From the NCBI GenBank assembly GCA_921293015.1, contig OV121098.1:16020161-16084160 (forward strand): DNA of 64,000 bases, given 5' to 3'. How positions within the stretch are numbered: the first letter of the stretch is position 1; each line of letters starts with the position of its first letter. Positions 1 to 12,554 of the stretch are shown one piece after another. The position numbers and the translations under genes are program-made. The stretch comes from Phorcus lineatus. Taxonomy: Eukaryota > Mollusca > Gastropoda > Trochida > Trochidae. The notes beneath the pieces are model-generated. The model was not told the DNA's origin, searched no databases, and saw only the letters and a program-made list of their open reading frames with translations.

Positions 1-162
1 GTAAATTCTGTAAATTTACTGTGGACACACATTCTTTGATCGAAAGTAATCATATCAATAGCTGTACTTGTGACGTAAATTCTGGACGTAAATTCTGTAA
101 ATTTACTGTGGACACACATTCTTTGATCGAAAGTAATCATATCAATAGTTGTACTTGTGATC
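1..162. repeat. Two-copy tandem duplication, period 87 bp
   Basis: A block of about 74 bases starting GTAAATTCTGTAAATTTAC is repeated nearly perfectly from position 88. The copies differ by about one base (AGCTG versus AGTTG). A short GTAAATTCTGGAC linker lies between them. The duplication abuts the LINE 3' end that follows and may belong to it or to the insertion flank. Confidence 0.85.
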
Positions 163-240
163 CCAGCCTCCACGTACACTTGATCATCAAGTGAGAGATT
201 GCTATCAGTGCCAAAATGCAATCTCAAGTCAGCGGGCGAG

Positions 241-433
241 CGATCTTTCAGATACAGTGCTCCTTCAGTGTGGAACGCTCTCCCCACAGAACTCAGAAAC
301 ACTCCTACTCTTGAATCTTTCAAAACTGCCCTAAAAACATTCTTTTTTAAGCAGGCCTTCCCCTAGATTACATTTCCAATAGTTGTGAGACAAAAAAGCG
401 CTATATAAATATGATCCATTATTATTATTATTT
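241..433 (+). mobile_element. Non-LTR retrotransposon (LINE) 3' end, truncated
   Basis: An open frame at 241-366 encodes the conserved last ~41 residues of many animal LINE reverse-transcriptase proteins. It has the pattern YSAPSVWNALP followed by LRN, SFKTALKTFFFKQAF and a stop. After the stop comes a 3' tail with GCGCTATATAAAT and a short (ATT)n run, the usual end of L2-like and related elements. Upstream reverse transcriptase sequence is absent, so this is either a 5'-truncated copy or it continues outside the window. The clade (L2 or similar) is inferred. The same kind of tail occurs on two SINE families at 33.8 and 49.9 kb. Confidence 0.7.
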
Positions 434-2753
434 ATTTATCCCCAGAGCGCGCACCCTGCCATACAAAACTCCTACATCCGCTCCTGCGTGAACCATGCAC
501 AGTCAAATATATTCTATCTTTCTCAAAGCATACGGAGAAATGATTGAGTCTTTTCGAATAATTGCACTGAAATGACCTCGCTGACTCTCTAACGATACCT
601 AAAAATTGTTCATTGACAACTTAGTGCTTTTTATAAAGTTATTTTATAAAATAATATACTGTTGGTGTCTATTGTGTTTACAAATATCTTTATCGCGAGC
701 TAAGGAGAAGTTATAGTAGACAGAAGGGCTTGTTGGGTTAGTTACAAAGCTATGTGTAACATCTATTCTTAACGCTGACACTGAATTGAGCTTCGACTTC
801 TATCCAATGGAGCGTGTGAAATAATGTGCTCAGTCAGGTTGAATAACGACAGGTGACGATTTTGAATCTTGCACCTCAACTAAATAAACCATATAGTAAA
901 TGCTGAATAAATATCAGTATAACAAAGCTAACTGAAAAACTTACATAACAAAAGAAAAATTAAAATACTGTGTGTACAGGGCCTTAAAATGATTAATTAC
1001 GAGAGGCAGATGACTCTGTTATTATCCTTTCACCTTCTAATTTGTTTTTTTTTCAGAGAGAAGATTTTTTGCAATCTCATTAAAATATGATATAAATTCG
1101 CTCATTCTTTTTATGTAACTTTCTCCACCATTAATCTTAAAGCAACAATTCTAAGGTTGTGTAGTTAGAACGAAAGAGAGCGAATGAATGGTCAAATTTC
1201 CAAAAAATTGTTTCGTTGTCTTTATTGTGGGTATATTTCTTTTATTAAGGAATATGATACAGATTAGTTTCGGGCATTGTTAAGTATTTGATATAGCTTT
1301 GATATATATGTGACAAAACAAAAAAGATTAGTTTGAGGAAAGGAAGTGCAGAAAAAACATTTTCCTTTTTAAATCAATGTCTTTGTCCAAAACAAAATAC
1401 TTTTCAAATTGACAACGGTATTTTATACAAAGGATATAATGAGTGAAAATCAAATCAGCATGGGTGAAATAAAACTTGTGTCAACAAGTGCTAATTTTGG
1501 TTTTCAGTTGACATAGTCATTATCATCCTGATAGTTATTATGATATTGATCACATGTACAAGTTGAGGATATATTTTGGATTACCATATAAAAATAAGAA
1601 ATATATCAACACCAAAAGCGTTATATCAAAATAAATGTTATTAAAAAATCGAATAACTGATAAAAATATTTCATGAAACAGAAAAATCTCAAAAATCAAA
1701 TGATAAGATAGAATATCAAAACCATATTGAAAGTATGTTTGTTAAAATAAATACTCACCATCTTTCAAATGAACTAGACCAAAACCAAGACACAAAACAG
1801 CTGCTTTAAGAAATAACATTGCGTCCCTGCTGTAAAAAGAATTACTTTTATGCTTGAAATTAAGGAACATATGTGAGGAAATGAACTTTGCTCCTGTGCC
1901 ACGCACTTTAAATCGATACAAAACAATCATTTGAAGAGAGTACAAAGTACAACGATAACGTCATGCTTCAAAGTACAATAGGCTGGCGAGATTAATTTTA
2001 TGCACTATATCAATATTGAATTCTTAAACTCCTTGATTGTAAGACGTGCAAGATATTCTTTTTTACTTTGAAAAACTTTATATTCGGGGGAAGCAAAACT
2101 ATTTCGGTGAGACTTATCACGTTAATAGAACAATAAATTCTTATATGGATTACGCTTTAAGTTTTAAATCTCATTCATTGATTAAGTCCTTGTCTCCGAA
2201 GAAATTTTAAAAAATATTATTCATGAATAAAATGAAATGTAAATTGTAATTACATTTTTTTTAAAAATAAGTCTCTTACCTTTTTTTTTAATCGGTTGAA
2301 AATCGTAGGATTGATTGAAATTAAAAGTCAATTTGTTTTGTACGCCAATTGAATTGTTGAATTGAATTACGAAAATGAAATCTTAATAAACACCAGTCTT
2401 ACTGATGAAATTCATAGATGGAATGACGTTGCCAATACCAACCAATTATATATTTTTGAAAAATGTGTTGTTGCTGTTTTCTGGCTTATGCGTCCTCATA
2501 GCTTCATGATTCCGTATGTTAATTGAGGTGAAGATGAAAAGGCTGGATGTATTTTTAATAATCTTTAGTGTTTAGTGTGCTTGTTGAAACAAATGAATAC
2601 CTCATATCTTACGTAATTACAATTTCAGCACACAGCACTATCAAGGGATTTGATTTCACCGTTTGTGAAGGCGGTTTGCTTATTTGAATTTATTTTAGCC
2701 AACTTCACTGTGAGTCTTTACAAGAGCTTTTAACCTATTATACAAGATATGTT
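434..2753. other. AT-rich non-coding stretch
   Basis: I see no coding, RNA or repeat feature that I can support here. Open frames are short, shared with stops on all sides and without recognisable motifs. Confidence 0.5.
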
Positions 2754-2956
2754 TGTTTATTACTCGCCCGTGCAAGAAACCACAGTGTTATATTTATACG
2801 GCGATATTAAACTAGTGTAATACCGTTGCACTCATGACGTCATAATATAGTGTGGTTGTGACGTCCCAATGTTGGGCACCGCCGTCACAATGTTTCATTC
2901 AGTACACTTTCGGCAATTATGCTTTATTCCTGAGGTCAAGTAATAAACAGAATACT
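2754..2956. mobile_element. Short MITE with TGTTTATTAC termini
   Basis: The left end reads TGTTTATTACTCGCC. The right end is its inverted, slightly diverged partner, so that reversed it reads TGTTTATTACTTGACC. The right flank continues into AGAATACT, a word also found at the outer ends of the larger elements at 22.7 and 41.1 kb. The interior carries a TGACGTCA palindrome (about 2835) and a TGACGTC site (about 2870). There is no coding capacity. It is probably a non-autonomous relative of the ISL2EU-type element at 41 kb; that link rests on the shared terminal words only. Confidence 0.5.
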
Positions 2957-5175
2957 AAAATTCCTTCAATTTAATACTATTTTATTTAACTCGTTAATGA
3001 TTTGGTAGCAACCTCGCTTTCCCTCTTTTTATACTTAATCATAAACTCTTGTTATAAAAAAAGTATTAAATGGAAGGTCGTTTAGTATACTCTATATATT
3101 TCATGATGTGGTAGTTCACTGGTTCATTTACGGTTTTAAGATCAACTACACAGTTTAATTTCCGAAATGCTACAGCGATAGATTGTCCTGACATTTATTT
3201 TTCATAACCCTCAAAGTGGGGATGTTATCCTCAAAATATTATACTAAGTTTATCATTGTTAGAGCCACCCTTAAGTGTCACTCTCAGTGTGTTGCTCCGC
3301 GACGTTATGTATTTCATCTTGTGATGCACGGATTTCATGAATGTCACGTTGCAAAGCTAGGATGATAAATTCACGTGCAGCACAAATCATGATCTCAATG
3401 TGTCGAGCAAATTGGCGTGGTCTCGTGTTTGATTCTTTTTATATATTTTTCAACGGTTATAACTAAAACTACTACGAACTTTGATTTTGGACAATTTTAA
3501 GTATTGAGTGAACTGTACATGTATGTGTTATATACGTTTACATGTACAGACACATGTGTACGTGTACATTTATGTCTTCAAGAGGAATGTGTCTTATTTT
3601 AGTTATAACAAAATCTTTTCAGTAAATCCATTAAAAATCTGGTTATTCAAATTGCGTTTAATGGTAAATATTATTTCGCCAAAATTCTGATATGTAAATG
3701 ATGTTCAGGCAAATGGATTTATATAATGCAACCCAGTCGACAAAAAGGTCAATAGTTGCGAGATAAAGGTTCCGATGTATTAAAAAGAGTAAGACTACTG
3801 TTTAGTGTATTCATTTTGAAATATTGTTAACCTATAGAAATTAGCTAGATGGCCGCATAAAAAAGTACCAGGTTAATATGCGGACATCAAAGTTAGTTTT
3901 TTCTAATGAAGTTTCTCAAGAGGGACGATTCCTAACAAGGGACGTGTGAATGATACGGGACATTCCTTAAACAGAATGAGAGCATGATTAGATGCGTATT
4001 TACTTTCCTTTTTAATGAATTTATCGTGATATCTGTATGTGTATGTGTTGGTTTTATAAATGAAATTTGAACGGTATTTATCTTCTTGTATGAAAAATGG
4101 ACAAAAATAAAGTTCAATGAAATAAATAAATAATTATAAGAAACCATCGGCTACTTGACTAGGGCCTAAATGCTCGGAGCTCCCTTAGACTAACGTGATC
4201 GTAACACTATGTTATAACTGTGTGTTAAGGGTACCATTAGACAAAATATGCTTGTGAAATTAGGATCTATGTTTATATGGCTATTGCCCATCGCGCTCAT
4301 CATAACGGTCTGACAACTTCTGTAAAAGCCCAGGAGAAGGCTCCGAACTAGATAAGGAATTTATGAACGACATCGAGCTCAAAAAGGATACGCTTTCATA
4401 ACTTCCGTGAGAAACATAAAATATGTAGGCTGTGTTGAGATTAAAAGCAATGGATGTAGATTGGTCCATAATTGCATAATAAATGAAATCCTGAGAAGCA
4501 ATGTCACTACTCAATAGAAATAACTGGTTCTTTACGGTTTTGCTCAGTATATGTCAGAAAATATGTTTTTTGGGGGGGTTTGAGGCATGTATCTAAGCCT
4601 TATAGGATGACAATTGTATCCTAATTACAGAATATATCTTACAATATCTTATACAGAATATATCAACTTCCGGTTACGCCGCCAGTGGCTGACGTATTGC
4701 CCAAACGGCGTACAACAATTGCTCTCTTTAGGTAAAAAGTCACCTACCTAACTACCGCACATATTACAGACAATCCTATGTCACTTAACGTGTGACAAAC
4801 TATGAACGGATTACTGAATACCATATATTTTTGTCATTTGTTAACACGCCTATTTGTATTGTAACATTGTTAACCTACATGTATAGTGTGAATGTATCAC
4901 ACTCTAACGGTTACCTGTGAAAGTATTCATAAAAGTTAAAAGATCCTTGTATAAATCTGTAAATGATTGAAACCGGTAAAAGTAAACAACTCCAAAACTG
5001 AAATCCATAAAATGCACATAGACACAAGGTAATTATTTTGACGGGCGGACAGACAACCGGAGCCAAGGCACTTTCTTTAAAGAGAAACTTTTTCGATTGG
5101 TGTATTTTGATATAATAATCGTTTGATACATGATTATGAATTTAATTCAAATTTATGAAATACATACAACACGGA
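2957..5175. other. Non-coding stretch without clear features
   Basis: Mostly unique-looking AT-rich sequence. A 77-codon open frame on the minus strand (4281-4514) has no family motif and no splice or neighbour support. A short duplicated word ATACAGAATATATC lies near 4650. Confidence 0.4.
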
Positions 5176-5330
5176 CATTTTCTCCCCACAAAGGTAGGTC
5201 CGTCATTAAATCCTATAATCTGTTCTAAAACGAGGTCTTCTTAAGCTTCCGAGAGGTTCCCCTGGAGGCAAAATATTGCAACATGAAGTAATTTGCATTA
5301 TTGCATCCAATGGACACACCGCACGCATGG
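5176..5330. mobile_element. Partial copy of 400-bp MITE family M1 (left end)
   Basis: CCCCACAAAGGTAGGTCC followed by a TTAAATCCT word, and a later AATATTGCAAC box, match the left terminus and interior of the better-preserved M1 copy at 39494-39895. The right half is missing. Confidence 0.45.
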
Positions 5331-5365
5331 ATAATATTTGTCTTCACACAGGTATATTATATATT

Positions 5366-5366
5366 T

Positions 5367-5399
<33 letters not shown>

Positions 5400-5400
5400 C
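5366..5400. repeat. (TA)n(CA)n microsatellite
   Basis: An uninterrupted run of TA dinucleotides is followed by CA dinucleotides. Confidence 0.95.
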
Positions 5401-7625
5401 ACTAGGGATGGTTATTTCTATTGTTCTGAGGAGTCATTTTTCCTAATAACCAACCCCGGGTATTTTTAAGTGCCAAGGGAGTTATCTATGGCATGAAGTA
5501 GTTATTTGAGGTGGATATTCATCTTGCAGGTTATTCTCGGTCAGATACCTTAGGTCCTCGGCTTCGCCTTAGACTTGGTATCTTCCCTCGAAAATTATAC
5601 ATCGTGAATTTTCATATATTGCCTCTCGGCTTCGCCTCGAGTCAATATTTTAAAATTCCCTCTGTGAGAATGGTTATTTAAAATATGAACAATAAAAAAA
5701 CCTCAAATAACTACCCATTGTCACAAATAACCTCATTTGATTATTCTGAAGAAACATCGATGACTTTGTACATCGGTCCATGTAACTACTTCCACAAAAA
5801 CAACAAAAACCAAGTCCAAAATTTTATTCAGACAGACATTGATAGTCATGTCCATTTTCTGTAACATTTAATTGCATTTTTAGATTCACTACACAATGTT
5901 TAATGACAACTTGGCGACGCGCTTCGTCATTATCCGAGTCGATGCCTTCAATTTTCTCGAGGTTGACGTTGGTTGTTGCTCCAGCCGTGGAGTTTGGATT
6001 GGTGCCGTCAAGAACTTCACTGACGGCTTTCATCTGCTCTTCACTTGAGTGGGTGTAACTTCTTAAGCCTGAAAAGTACGGTTGAATCACATTAAAGATT
6101 AAAACTACATTTGTCAACATGGACATCAGTCCGGGTAGTCACACCGTTGATTATCGTTTTGACAAAATTGTTAAGATTGTTATGTAACGTGTAAAGAATA
6201 TATACAAATCCGAAAAATGTTTCGATTACCTGGTATTTAGATTTTAACGTAAGCCGTTGGAGGTGCAACAAGAATGAATGGTAAATACCCGTTGCAGATC
6301 TGTGACCTGTTGGCTCCATTGAGTTGATCTGGCACACCAGCTCTATAGAGACGTGTAGCAGTCGTAGCGCCTAGACTATGGTTAGTCTTTCTCCCAGGGA
6401 CGCAAGCTTTCTCACACATGTTTGGAATCAGCTTTTGGATGGTGTTGTGACCCAAGGGCTGTCGACTGTACCTATTAATATAATTAAAGCTTAATGAAAT
6501 AACCTTATTAAGTAGTCAATTTAGGAATATCGATTTTCTTCTGTTAATGCCATACATTTTGGTACAATGATAGTTTAAAACATTTTCTATTTTGGTTCTG
6601 GTTATAATTAAAGATAAAGAACGCCATTTACTGAAAAGACTTAAATTCAAATCTCTATTAGATAGAAGTGGTGATACAGTTATTCATTACTTTGTTAAGG
6701 ATATAAAGTCAAATTTATTGGCATTATTTCATGAACGAAGCAGGATATGTATAGCATTATTCAAAAGTGTATGATTTACATATCTTAAAGTACTTTTGAC
6801 CAATGTATGAATAAAACCGACTGATATGTCATTTTCAAAAACCTGCACTAGCATACATTTTAAGCAAAGTACTCACCAACAAGTATCAGAGGGGGATAAC
6901 GAGCACTGCAGCTAGAATGCTTGGAGTTTCTTTGGATTTCCTCAGATTCAGATTGAGATACTGTATCACTTTCCTCCAACATTTCCTGGGATGCTTGAAG
7001 TAATTCCATATCAGATAAAGAATTACTTTGTTCTTGACTTAATTCCTGCGAGGATTCTATTAAGTCTTTGTCAGATTGTGTAAAATCCATGTCACTGCAA
7101 ACAACAGCAATGAAAGGCTATCGCTCAGAACAGTGAATACCTGGCCGTGCGAGACGTGCATGCTCTGTAAACGTGCAACTCATGGGCGTTGCGTTTTGTT
7201 GACCCGTTCTGTGTTTTCGTCTACATTTTCCCATAAACATTTAGTATATTAATCATATGGTGTAAGTAAGTGGGTAACGTTAATCATACCATTGTCGTTA
7301 TCAAATATGGGGTAGATGTTAAAATATGAAATAAAGTCATTGTGTGTGCAATAACATATGTTGAACTGAACCCAGTACAAAACCGTGGTACATGTATTTT
7401 GCGATTAAAAGATGAAACACGATTGAGATAACGAAATCTGTGAAAAATTCAGTACTAGAAAAGATGATGTTTTGTAATTCATATTCTTGGATTATCATTA
7501 CATCTATATTAATATTTAAAGCAAAATATGAAAATGATGTGCTAATAGATTGATCAGATGCCATATGGAAAGGTTGTGTCCAAATACCCTAGGGAGTTAT
7601 GTGAAATACCCTAGGGAGGTTATGT
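5400..7625 (-). mobile_element. Crypton-like element 1, internally deleted
   Basis: This interval holds a minus-strand tyrosine recombinase relic (5824-7090) with non-coding ends. On the 3' side (5520-5650) are GC-rich hairpin words around CTCGGCTTCGCC. On the 5' side is a duplicated AATACCCTAGGGAG motif (about 7583 and 7604). CTAGGGATGGTTAT (5403) and CTAGGGAGGTTATG (7611) occur at the two proposed ends in the same orientation. That would fit the non-inverted termini of Cryptons, but the boundaries are a guess. Confidence 0.4.
5824..7090 (-). pseudogene. Crypton-type (DUF3504-like) tyrosine recombinase relic
   Basis: Three exon-like blocks are visible. The first, 7090-6877, is a Ser/Glu/Gln-rich N-terminal segment ending at a GT donor in phase 1. 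The second, about 6460-6289, carries the C-terminal recombinase core PLGHNT, then NHSLGATTATRLYRAGV, then a frame change before TGHRSATG. The third, 6068-5824, continues in phase as LRSYTHSSEEQ and a long acidic tail. In this family the HxxR box, the GHRS box and a following Tyr are catalytic. Here the Arg of HSLR is Gly, and a frameshift separates that box from GHRS. The central catalytic half between exon 1 and PLGHNT, including the first catalytic Arg, is absent. It is therefore inactive. Domesticated relatives of this domain exist in animals, but the damage argues against domestication here. Confidence 0.7.
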
Positions 7626-7714
7626 GGAACGTTTCAATTTAAGACTATTTAAATTTATCCTAATTGTTAGAAAATTTATATTATACATGTCAATAAACAA
7701 ACCCACGTGGTGTA

Positions 7715-7810
7715 AGTCGTTTAGACACCTTGTCATCGAGAATTACGGAATAAAAACCTCGATTTCATCTCGGGTTATATTCCGTAATTACCTCGACGCG
7801 GTGTCTAACC
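7715..7810. repeat. Long hairpin, arms about 45 bp
   Basis: Left arm from GTTTAGACACC to ACCTCGA and right arm from TCTCGGG to GGTGTCTAAC are reverse complements with few mismatches. The central sections share TTACGGAATA and TATTCCGTAA. It lies just outside the proposed 5' end of Crypton-like element 1. Confidence 0.75.
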
Positions 7811-7929
7811 TTAACCTAATATATATATTTGAAAAAATGAAATGCTTCAGACGACACTTGCTGTAGATATCATTTTAATGATGACTGGATGCGTCGCATT
7901 TCGACTTGTTTACAAATCTTTTCAACGGT

Positions 7930-7932
<3 letters not shown>

Positions 7933-7981
<49 letters not shown>

Positions 7982-8001
7982 AAATATGAAAATGATATCA
8001 T

Positions 8002-8061
<60 letters not shown>

Positions 8062-8062
8062 C
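7933..8062. repeat. Two (TA)n microsatellite blocks ending in (GT)n
   Basis: Two long TA runs separated by a short spacer containing AAAATATGAAAATGATATC. The second ends in GTGTGTGTGTG. Open frames of Tyr-Ile repeats here are translation artefacts. Confidence 0.95.
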
Positions 8063-8074
8063 AATGATATTGTG

Positions 8075-8265
8075 CTGTGTAGTGAAGACTCCAAGTGCAG
8101 TGTACATATTCCAATAAAGATTAGCTTTCCGAAAGCATATGGTAATATCTGAGGCGTTTTCAAATGATGTAATTGAACCGGTGTCGCTGACTGCAACTTA
8201 CTTAGATTGCATCCAATCAGATTTCTATATTTCAAAACCGTGAAACGCGTGTATGAGGACAGAGG
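8075..8265. mobile_element. Partial copy of MITE family M1 (right part)
   Basis: CATATTCCAATA, AGCTTTCCGAAAGC and GATTGCATCCAATCAG match the interior and right portion of the M1 copies at 34.3 and 39.5 kb. Confidence 0.5.
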
Positions 8266-8369
8266 TTGTACAGGAATGTATGAATGTAGAATGGATCACG
8301 AGATGACCAGTTTATGAATGTCATTAATCTAAAACATGCATATAGTTTTATGATAACTAAGAAAACACA

Positions 8370-8680
8370 GGGCTTAATAGCGCAGTGGTATTCGGATCAA
8401 GAGGTCCGTGGGTCGAATTGCGCCAGAGGCTAGCGTCGGCAACTTTGTCCGCAGTATAGAAACTGTTGTACAGTTAGTGAGGTTTGGATGCAATGGTACA
8501 CAGAATTTTCAGTGCAGCACCACCCATGGTTCGCTAGTTCCAGCCGATGCCCGCTTTGCATAGCCACAATGGTGTTGCTAGCTTTAAATTCTCCCTGCAA
8601 AAATACTAGCAGCCACATTATATAGGAATACTCTTGAAAGCGGCGTAATCCTCAACATCACTTCACCTCACCTTACCAAA
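8370..8680 (+). mobile_element. tRNA-derived SINE, family S1
   Basis: The head has a tRNA-like A box (TTAATAGCGCAGTGGTA) and a B box (GGGTCGAATTGC, degenerate). The body follows: AACTTTGTCCGCAGTA, TGGATGCAATGGTACAC and TTCGCTAGTTCCAGCCGATG. The tail has CTTGAAAGCGGCGTAAT and CACTTCACCTCACC. The B box and acceptor-stem changes indicate an inactive SINE rather than a functional tRNA gene. The other copies are at 12.6, 14.0, 23.4 and 48.7 kb. Confidence 0.8.
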
Positions 8681-8699
8681 AAAAACATGAGAGAAAGTT

Positions 8700-11600
8700 C
8701 ATTTCATGAGGTTTTATTTTACAAACACAATCATTACGATATTTGAAATGAAAACATTGGTGCCTTTAAAGACCATGCATTCGGTACCTCACTATGATTT
8801 TGGGGAAAGGCATGAATAAAGGCCCTGTACCAATTTTACAAAGTCATCAAATGCAATGAATGATAACCTAAGGAACAAGTTATAGTATGTCGATTTCAAA
8901 TCATGTACTGATAACTGTAACTGAATAAACAGGAAAGTCTTGAATTTCGTTTCCACAAAAAATATCTTTTTAATTCAAACAATAACATTGGTTATTCGAC
9001 TTAAGCAAAACGGCGTTTAAACATCTACGTCAAAATTTATTCTAAATACATTCAAAAGGTGACGTAATTCTGTCATATCGTGGGTACATTAAACTTGAAT
9101 CTTCACTAGAACAATAATACATTCTAGTGATATAAGTTTACAAAACAATAATGCCACGTATTGAAACTGACTAAAAGAAGTTAACATATCGAACATCTGC
9201 TTCTGTGATACAAATGTTTACACATGCATCCAAAAGATAAACAAACTATTCAGGCACATCGGGGTAATAAACAACCGTACGACGCACAAAAAATTAATTA
9301 CCGCCGAACTTGTATTAGCGGCCACCTTCATAGAGCGGCAACCTGCTCGATGCGGCCACCCTAAACTGATTAACGTTATATTTCATCAATACAGAGTTTC
9401 CATTTCCTCGACCCCTAACTGGTCTTTATACACAAGTTTAACTGTACATTGTCCCGATCAATTTCCAACAAAACGATAATTTCACTTTTGTTGCATATCA
9501 CAAAAGACCAACAAAATAAAACATCTTTTCCGTCGGTGACAGTAAATAGGGAGTCGATGGACGCAACATCAGATTCTCAGGAATTCCAATAACTATGCGA
9601 AAGCTAGAAAGTTCAGAATCCTTATGGGCATGCAAGCTTTCGCTTCTGGCGTGCTAAACATCGAGGAGGGAACCAGGGATCAGGCTTGGAAGCACAATAG
9701 ACATGTTGAGCAGGGCAGAGTTTCTTCAACACTTCAGAGATGTCTTCACGTGCACCAGTCAAGTTTCAGTGTCAGAAAGTTTGTGTTTGAAAAGGTTTTA
9801 TATCGCATTGAAGTGACTCATCCAATATTGTTGATAGCGAACTAAAATGGTTATTCCATATAGAGGATAATTTAATTTTGCGTTTTATTTTAAGAACAGG
9901 AAGATCCGAGAAAAAATAATCTCGAAATTGCAATAAACAAAATAACAAAATTGCAAAATATGAAAGGGCGAAATCGAAAGTTTTAGCCGTGAAAAAGAAA
10001 GAAAACGACATTACGATAAAAAAAATGTAACAGGTTTAATATTATTTTAAAATAAAAATTATTTCGGGACAGTCAGACTGTCTGCCATGTATGACATGAC
10101 AGAGCAGATCTTAAATAACCAAAGATATATATCTGAAATAAATTTTTTTAATTCAATCTAAATTTGAAAGTTTGAAAACAAAGTTGTTTTGTATAAATCA
10201 ATTACCACAAAGGATGGGCGTTTGTTTTATGTAATAAAATGACTCACTTTCTTAGAGTAATTATAGAAAAGTAGTTTTTTTAAATTTTAAAGTAGACTTC
10301 TTCATCAAAGTTTGGGGTTTCATTTATAAAACTTATGTTATAACTTAAAAATTAATATTCATTTTCAAAACCAGAATTTCTGTAACTAATAGTACTATGA
10401 ATCAAAAGCTATCAACAACAAAATGATTTCAAAATCCAGTGCTTTCGCTACACTATGGTTCATTATGTCCATTAATTGTGAAAACCTTTTTGGTTCACTT
10501 ATTCCTATAGTACTGTGCTATATTCTGTTAACAGACCATCAACCAATTGCACGACGGCCCGGTAGCCATGCTTGCCAATCGAGGAAACACCACTATGCCT
10601 AAAATATCATTATAAAAGCCTTTGATAACATAACTACGGAAACCTCATGGGAGCGCAGTTCAATTATGTCCGACAGATAGATAGGGATACTTTTAGGGTT
10701 ATTCTGTAGGTACGCACGTTTGGAAAGGAATCACCTGATTATCAACAGAGAAGAAGAAAGTATCAGCAGGTATATTTGTTTTTGAATGTCTTTGCTAAGA
10801 ATATGTTTTGTAAAGTAGTGTACAAACTTGACCAGGCTGTGAGATTTAGTTTTATGTCTTGGGAATGAAACCGCTTTCTGAAAAGAGTTTTAAAAGTTGA
10901 ACATTTCAGTTAAATATCTCTCAGATTGACTTTTCTTCGAATGTCACTGTACTTTCTTGGACATGGATCTTTAACCATTTCTGTGGGAAATTGGTAATAA
11001 AGGACAAGATAAAGTTAACGTCCCATGTTATTATTCACTCTTAAGCATGTTCGCTCCTCAGTCACAGTGACAAAAATCAAATAACCTTAAATTATAATGT
11101 TCTTATATAATAAACCAAAATGAAGAGGCAATTTCTCAATTTTGATTATTTCTGATTAAATATTCATCAAAATTAAGAAACGTAGTATTTTTCATTATGA
11201 AATAATTCACAATTTTGCTGACTCAGCAATTTTTGTTGTAACTATCATTTGAGCAAGTTCTTTAATCTGTTTTTCTTGGAAAGTAGACGTTGAAAGAATA
11301 TGTATGTATGTATGTATGTATGCGTTCAGGTATATTTTTAGATAATGAGTGGGAGAAAGCATGTTTTTACTACAAAAATAGCTTGAATGTTGATAATTTA
11401 ATTGAAATGTTTGAATACATTTTGTGCCGTAGCGGCTAAAAAACCACACTACCATATATATATTTTTTACTTTTTTCAGAAAGAAAATTATGTTAACTCA
11501 AACATGTTTTCATATAAAAAAAAAGTTCAGTACAGGAACTAATTTGAATTTAAGATTTCTCAAAACAGGTCATCATTTCCCCATTGACTCCCATGTTAAA

Positions 11601-12550
11601 TCTCTGACTGACAAAGGGATATTTGTCTTAATATATCTCGAAAAAAACCAACATTAACCCCCATTTTTTGGGGTTGATATTTCAAGCAAATACACTAAAC
11701 TTTTGAAAAAAAACAAGTTAGAAAAAAAGTTTAATACTTTAAATTTGAGGAACGAACATCCTTAAACTGGAAGTGTGTGTGTTGTTTACACAAAACAATG
11801 TTTACTTTTGTTAAAAAGGCATGACGAAAATGATCCTACATCATCGGCTAGTAGTATCAAAAACATAATTTGTACATATGGTTTGAGTTATGCATGGGAG
11901 TTTCAATATATTATCAACAATGATATATTTGTTAATCAATTCGCCCAGAGGGTAACACTCAAAATATTCTTTCTCTGTTACATGAACGTTTAAATTTAGA
12001 TTTCTACTCATCTGTGAAAACATCTTTTTAAATTGAATCATTTGTTAACTGTTCGAAATAAAGATTTAAGGAGATTTCTTACACTTTTACGAATAGATGA
12101 ATAGAAAATTGAAAAATACTGGAAGAATAGATATCCGAAGAGAACTCAGATTTTGCCCTTTCCCCAAAAATATTTTAGAAGATGAATTACAATTTATATT
12201 TCCATGTCCATTTCATACTAAATTAAGAATAAAATACAAACTCAATTTTTAATGTAAAAATAATGCAACTCTAACTGCTCTTTTGCAAAATGGAAATGAA
12301 AATCGCGCATATTTGTGTGCAAAGTATGTCATAGAAGTTTTTTGGTAACGATGTTCTCTACTTTAATTCAATGCATATTTTTCTAAAGCGTGTTTTGCAG
12401 TGGAAGCTTAATGATGGAATGGCAAGTGGTGGTTTGAACCACTCAATAATGACTAATGACTATGACCAGGAACTAAACGTCATTATCTTATATGCGTGTG
12501 ACAATGAACTAAATGTGAATGAGTGAGTGAGTTGATGTTTCAAGATGCTT
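8700..12550. other. Non-coding stretch with a few simple repeats
   Basis: There is no gene that I can support. It contains a degenerate GC-rich tandem motif with units like GCGGCCACC and GCGGCAACC (about 9316-9362) and a (GTAT)n run at about 11299-11320. The rest is AT-rich with short open frames lacking motifs. Confidence 0.45.
9316..9362. repeat. Short degenerate tandem repeat, unit about 20 bp
   Basis: GCGGCCACC, GCGGCAACC and GCGGCCACC recur at roughly 17-20 base spacing, separated by TTCATAGA and TGCTCGAT. Confidence 0.55.
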
Positions 12551-12554
12551 TCAA

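Noticed and set aside
1-162. CRISPR-like direct repeats
   Set aside because: Only two copies in eukaryotic-type sequence and no spacer pattern; it is a simple tandem duplication.
4281-4514. 77-codon minus-strand open frame with a charged C-terminal end (LLQKLSDRYDERDGQ)
   Set aside because: No recognised domain, no splice partner and no repeat in the window; it could be an exon, but nothing supports it.
7842-8235. Several open frames of Tyr-Ile repeats on both strands
   Set aside because: They are translations of (TA)n and (GT)n runs.
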